A stretch of 9,035 nt of DNA from Cyanobacteriota bacterium. GTDB taxonomy: Bacteria; Cyanobacteriota; Cyanobacteriia; Leptolyngbyales; Leptolyngbyaceae. A program made the translations under genes and the position numbers. Position 1 is the first letter of the stretch; each line of letters begins with the position of its first letter. Positions 6,666 to 9,035 of this stretch are shown piece after piece. The stretch spans positions 1 to 9,035 of the forward strand of contig JAIXVO010000279.1 in NCBI GenBank assembly GCA_027482985.1, read 5' to 3'. The notes below the pieces were generated by a model. It saw only the letters and a program-made list of their open reading frames with translations. It ran no database searches and was not told the DNA's origin.

Positions 6666-6761
6666 TCGCTGCTGCCCCGTTACACAGGGCGACGGCTATA
6701 GAAGCAGTTTGCAGACTTCGTTCGGCGTGCGACCGATTCTTTCATAGGGTGAAGGCGATTC

Positions 6762-8468
6762 ATGTTAGAGGCTGGCTTAGAGGCGGTGGCCCATTGTATT
6801 AACCCAGATTGTCATCGACCCCTGGTGCGCAGTCTGTCGGATGAGATTTGCCCGACTTGTAAGACACCGCTACATCTGAACGATCGCTATATTCCGCTGC
6901 AACAATTGGCGAGCAATCGCCATACCGCGACTTATCGAGTGTATGACCAGCGAGCGAAGGCGGAAGTCGTGATGAAGGTGTTACTAGATGCCACGCCGGC
7001 AGCGCGTGAGTTTTTTCACCGCACGCCGAAAGTGTTGAGTAGTATGCGGTGTGTGGGGTTGCCGAGGGTCACGGTGAAGAGTGATTTTGAGGTACCGTTG
7101 CGCGGCTCGGTGCATACGCTGTCGTGCTTTGTGATGGAGTGGGTGCGGGGGCGATCGCTGCTGGAGGTGATTGCCGAGTGTCCCAGTGGGTGCCCAGAAG
7201 CCTGGGTGATGACGTGGCTCAAGCAACTGTTGGAGGCGGTGCAATTTTTGCATGGGCGGCAGTTGGTGCATGGGAATCTCACGCCAGAAAATGTCTTGTT
7301 AAAAGATGATCAGGATCAGGTAGTGGTGATTGGGTTTGGCAATCCGAAGGCTTTAGGGGGAGGCAGTTGGGCGGCGGGGGAGGGGCGATCGCAGGTGCCT
7401 GCCAATGGTTATAAACCGATGCACTCAATGGCTGGGATGGCACCGACGGTGGCAGATGATTTGTTTGCGATCGGGCGGATTGGCATTCATTTATTGACGG
7501 GGCTACATCCGCTGGATTTGGAGGATGAGCGGAAGGGGACGCTACGCTGGCAGCATCGGGCCCAGGTGAATGCGCGGTTGGCAGAACTGCTGGAGCAGTT
7601 GACTGATCCCCGTCCAGGGGAGCGCTACAAAACGGCGGCGGAAGCGAAGGCGGCGCTGGTGCTATTAATGACCCCGAAGGAAAAGCCGAAGTGGTTTACC
7701 TGGCGGCGATCGCCATCCCCCCAACCCCAGCGGCGGCGGCGGACGGCGGCAACGCCCCCGCAGTTGGTCATGCAAGCTGTGAGTAGTCCGTCGCTGGAAT
7801 TTCCGGCGATCGCGGATCAGGTTGTGCTGTTGTTGCAGACCATGCTGAATTTGGCGATCGTGAGTGGGCTGATGGCGGCGATCGGGTTTTGGCTCCTCTT
7901 TTGTTCGCCGCTGGCAACCGGGCTGCAACAAGGGTTGATGTCGCTGTCTCAAACCTTACCTGTGGCAATTAGTCCAACGCTGGCGCTGTTTGGCCTGGTG
8001 GGAATGGTGACGGCAGGGGCACTGTTGAATTTGGCGAATGATCGCCTCTCCTGGTTCTGGCTGGCGACGGTTTTGGGGGCTGGCGGTTATGGGGCGGGTT
8101 GGTGGGTGTGGCAGAGCAGTCCGGCGACGTTACCCGCGATCGCGCTAGCCCGCATGGCCACAGTGGCGGCGGTGGGCGTGACGGTGACGCTATGCCGACA
8201 GCGGGATTGGTTGACGCAACTGGTGGTGACGAGTTTGGGGACGGCGGTAACGATGGCGACGGTGGCGCGATCGCGGTTGTTGAACCGGGAGTTGCTGACG
8301 CTGCTATTTACGCCGGATCAGATGATGGTGTTGCCGTTTGATGGTTCGCTGTGGCTGACGGTGACTTTGTTTTTTGCTAGTTTAGGCGCTACGATTTGTC
8401 TCTGGTTTCGCTTGAGTGAGCAGGTGGCGATTCCGATCACGCGGGCGTTGTGGGGGCAGCGGCGATGA
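6762..8468 (+). CDS. Zinc-ribbon protein-kinase-like membrane protein, probable pseudokinase
   Basis: A 568-residue protein. Residues 12-33 form a four-Cys zinc ribbon (C12, C17, C30, C33; HCINPDC and CPTC), as in many cyanobacterial Ser/Thr kinases. Residues about 43-302 align with a protein kinase domain: the ATP-anchoring Lys is K72 (VVMK), the catalytic loop is HGNLTPENVLL (170-180), the metal motif is GFG (191-193), and the helix-F Asp is D233 (DLFAIGRIGIHLLTG). The glycine loop is absent (LASNRHTATY), HRD has become HGN, and DFG has become GFG, so phosphotransfer is unlikely. A basic, proline-rich linker (about 305-335) leads to five or six membrane spans (about 354-382, 398-423, 430-449, 456-478, perhaps 484-503, and 528-549). 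The role may be sensing or scaffolding at a membrane. The ATG at 6762 has GAAGG 8 bases upstream. Confidence 0.88.
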   Translation: MLEAGLEAVAHCINPDCHRPLVRSLSDEICPTCKTPLHLNDRYIPLQQLASNRHTATYRVYDQRAKAEVVMKVLLDATPAAREFFHRTPKVLSSMRCVGLPRVTVKSDFEVPLRGSVHTLSCFVMEWVRGRSLLEVIAECPSGCPEAWVMTWLKQLLEAVQFLHGRQLVHGNLTPENVLLKDDQDQVVVIGFGNPKALGGGSWAAGEGRSQVPANGYKPMHSMAGMAPTVADDLFAIGRIGIHLLTGLHPLDLEDERKGTLRWQHRAQVNARLAELLEQLTDPRPGERYKTAAEAKAALVLLMTPKEKPKWFTWRRSPSPQPQRRRRTAATPPQLVMQAVSSPSLEFPAIADQVVLLLQTMLNLAIVSGLMAAIGFWLLFCSPLATGLQQGLMSLSQTLPVAISPTLALFGLVGMVTAGALLNLANDRLSWFWLATVLGAGGYGAGWWVWQSSPATLPAIALARMATVAAVGVTVTLCRQRDWLTQLVVTSLGTAVTMATVARSRLLNRELLTLLFTPDQMMVLPFDGSLWLTVTLFFASLGATICLWFRLSEQVAIPITRALWGQRR

Positions 8469-9035
8469 GGCGGGTTGCGGGGCGAGTAATTCTCGATAGA
8501 CGGCTAGGGTTTCCTGCGTGACGCGGGTGACGGCGAGCCAGTCAAGGTTTTGACGGGCGCGAGTTTGCCAGTGGCGGAGTTGGTCGGGTTGGGTGAGGAG
8601 GCTGTGGAGGGTGTGGGCGATCGCGGCGACATCGGCGGGAGGCACGAGAATTCCGGCGGCACCCTGGTCTAAGACTTCGGGAATACCATCGATGTCGCTG
8701 GCGACGATCGCACATCCGGCGGCGCGGGCTTCTGCCAGTACTAGCCCAAAGGGTTCGCGTTTGGAGGCCAGCACGAAAATATCGGTGGCCTGGAGATAGC
8801 GGTCGGGTTGCGGTTGGAAGCCTTCAAAGTGAATGCGATCGCGGTGGGGGGAAGCCTGTGCCTGCTGTTGGTATTGCGGCAGGTCGGGACCATTGCCGAC
8901 GAGGTAGAGATGAACGGTGGGCAATTGAGCGGCGACGTGATCAAAGGCTTGCAACAGTTCGGCGATGCCTTTGCGATCGCGCATTCCGGCGATGGTGGTG
9001 ATGGCGGGGCGCTGGAGGGGGGCGGGGGGGCGGGG
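8382..9035 (-). CDS. Glycosyltransferase family 4 protein, C-terminal part (start beyond right edge)
   Basis: The minus-strand frame is open to the right edge, entering with codons for TTIAGMRDRKGIAELL, so the ATG at 8982-8984 is internal and the N-terminal acceptor domain lies outside the window. What remains is the GT-B donor-nucleotide-sugar domain of GT4: LYLVGNGPD, then IHFEGF, then the retaining E-x7-E motif (EPFGLVLAE) and GIPEVL with GILVPP. GT4 enzymes move a sugar from an activated donor to lipids, polysaccharides or small molecules; the substrate cannot be told here. The domain ends near YRELLAP. The last 28 codons and the stop overlap the 3' end of the pseudokinase gene on the other strand and look like low-constraint tail (rich in Pro, Arg and Gln). 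Confidence 0.9.
   Translation of the reverse strand, partial: PRPPAPLQRPAITTIAGMRDRKGIAELLQAFDHVAAQLPTVHLYLVGNGPDLPQYQQQAQASPHRDRIHFEGFQPQPDRYLQATDIFVLASKREPFGLVLAEARAAGCAIVASDIDGIPEVLDQGAAGILVPPADVAAIAHTLHSLLTQPDQLRHWQTRARQNLDWLAVTRVTQETLAVYRELLAPQPASSPLPPQRPRDRNRHLLTQAKPETNRSA

Larger units (their letters stand above)
133..8980. repeat. Dispersed HIP1 octamers (GCGATCGC)
   Basis: About nineteen copies by eye, for example 133-140, 1350-1357, 2618-2625, 3078-3085, 3460-3467, 7151-7158 and 8973-8980. Most lie inside genes. HIP1 is a palindromic octamer strongly over-represented in many cyanobacterial genomes; it is a lineage marker here, not evidence of a mobile element. The coordinates given span the first to the last copy noted. 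Confidence 0.9.

Noticed and set aside
9012..9035. G-rich run at the right edge, possible repeat or quadruplex
   Set aside because: On the minus strand it encodes a Pro/Arg-rich stretch in frame with the glycosyltransferase, so it is most simply a linker, and the window ends inside it.
1..9035. CRISPR array, tRNA, rRNA, prophage or toxin-antitoxin genes
   Set aside because: I found no regularly spaced direct repeats, cloverleaf sequence, rRNA segment or matching protein motifs on either strand.

Overview
The window reads as chromosomal DNA of a cyanobacterium, probably a filamentous Leptolyngbya-like one; the genus is a guess. Two things point there. First, the HIP1 octamer GCGATCGC occurs about nineteen times by eye, roughly one per 500 bases. 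Second, most genes belong to cyanobacteria-typical families: a secreted pentapeptide-repeat protein, a DUF4864 protein, a TIGR02450 Trp-rich protein, an Npun_R2479-type HD metalloprotein, and a zinc-ribbon kinase with a membrane tail. No phage, plasmid, CRISPR, rRNA or tRNA gene is visible.

Layout. At 1-719 (minus, running off the left edge) is a signal-peptide/pentapeptide-repeat/TPR-like protein whose frame is broken by one TAA just after the leader. Divergent from it, 901-2454 (plus) is a tight three-gene cluster of conserved cyanobacterial proteins: DUF4864, Trp-rich, HD metalloprotein. It converges on aat, the leucyl/phenylalanyl-tRNA-protein transferase (2492-3076, minus), which is divergent from a small conserved hypothetical gene ending at 3528. 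A hairpin then separates these from an M16 zinc peptidase (3694-4995), followed on the same strand by an exported serpin (5131-6456).

The 305-base gap 6457-6761 holds a perfect 17-bp-arm hairpin that should terminate the serpin transcript. It is followed by a 105-bp segment bounded by perfect 16-bp inverted repeats, and a further copy of the repeat core. Next comes a zinc-ribbon protein-kinase-like membrane protein (6762-8468) that has lost the glycine loop, the HRD aspartate and the DFG aspartate, so it looks like a pseudokinase. Its 3' end overlaps by 87 bases a convergent GT4 glycosyltransferase that runs off the right edge.

How the genes relate. There is no single obvious pathway. Aat feeds N-terminal marking of proteins for ClpS/ClpAP degradation. 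The M16 peptidase and the serpin form a protease/protease-inhibitor neighbourhood. The most unusual items are the pseudokinase, the in-frame stop at the leader junction of the pentapeptide protein, the nested inverted repeats at 6459-6665 and the serpin reactive loop. I see no convincing new multi-gene system.
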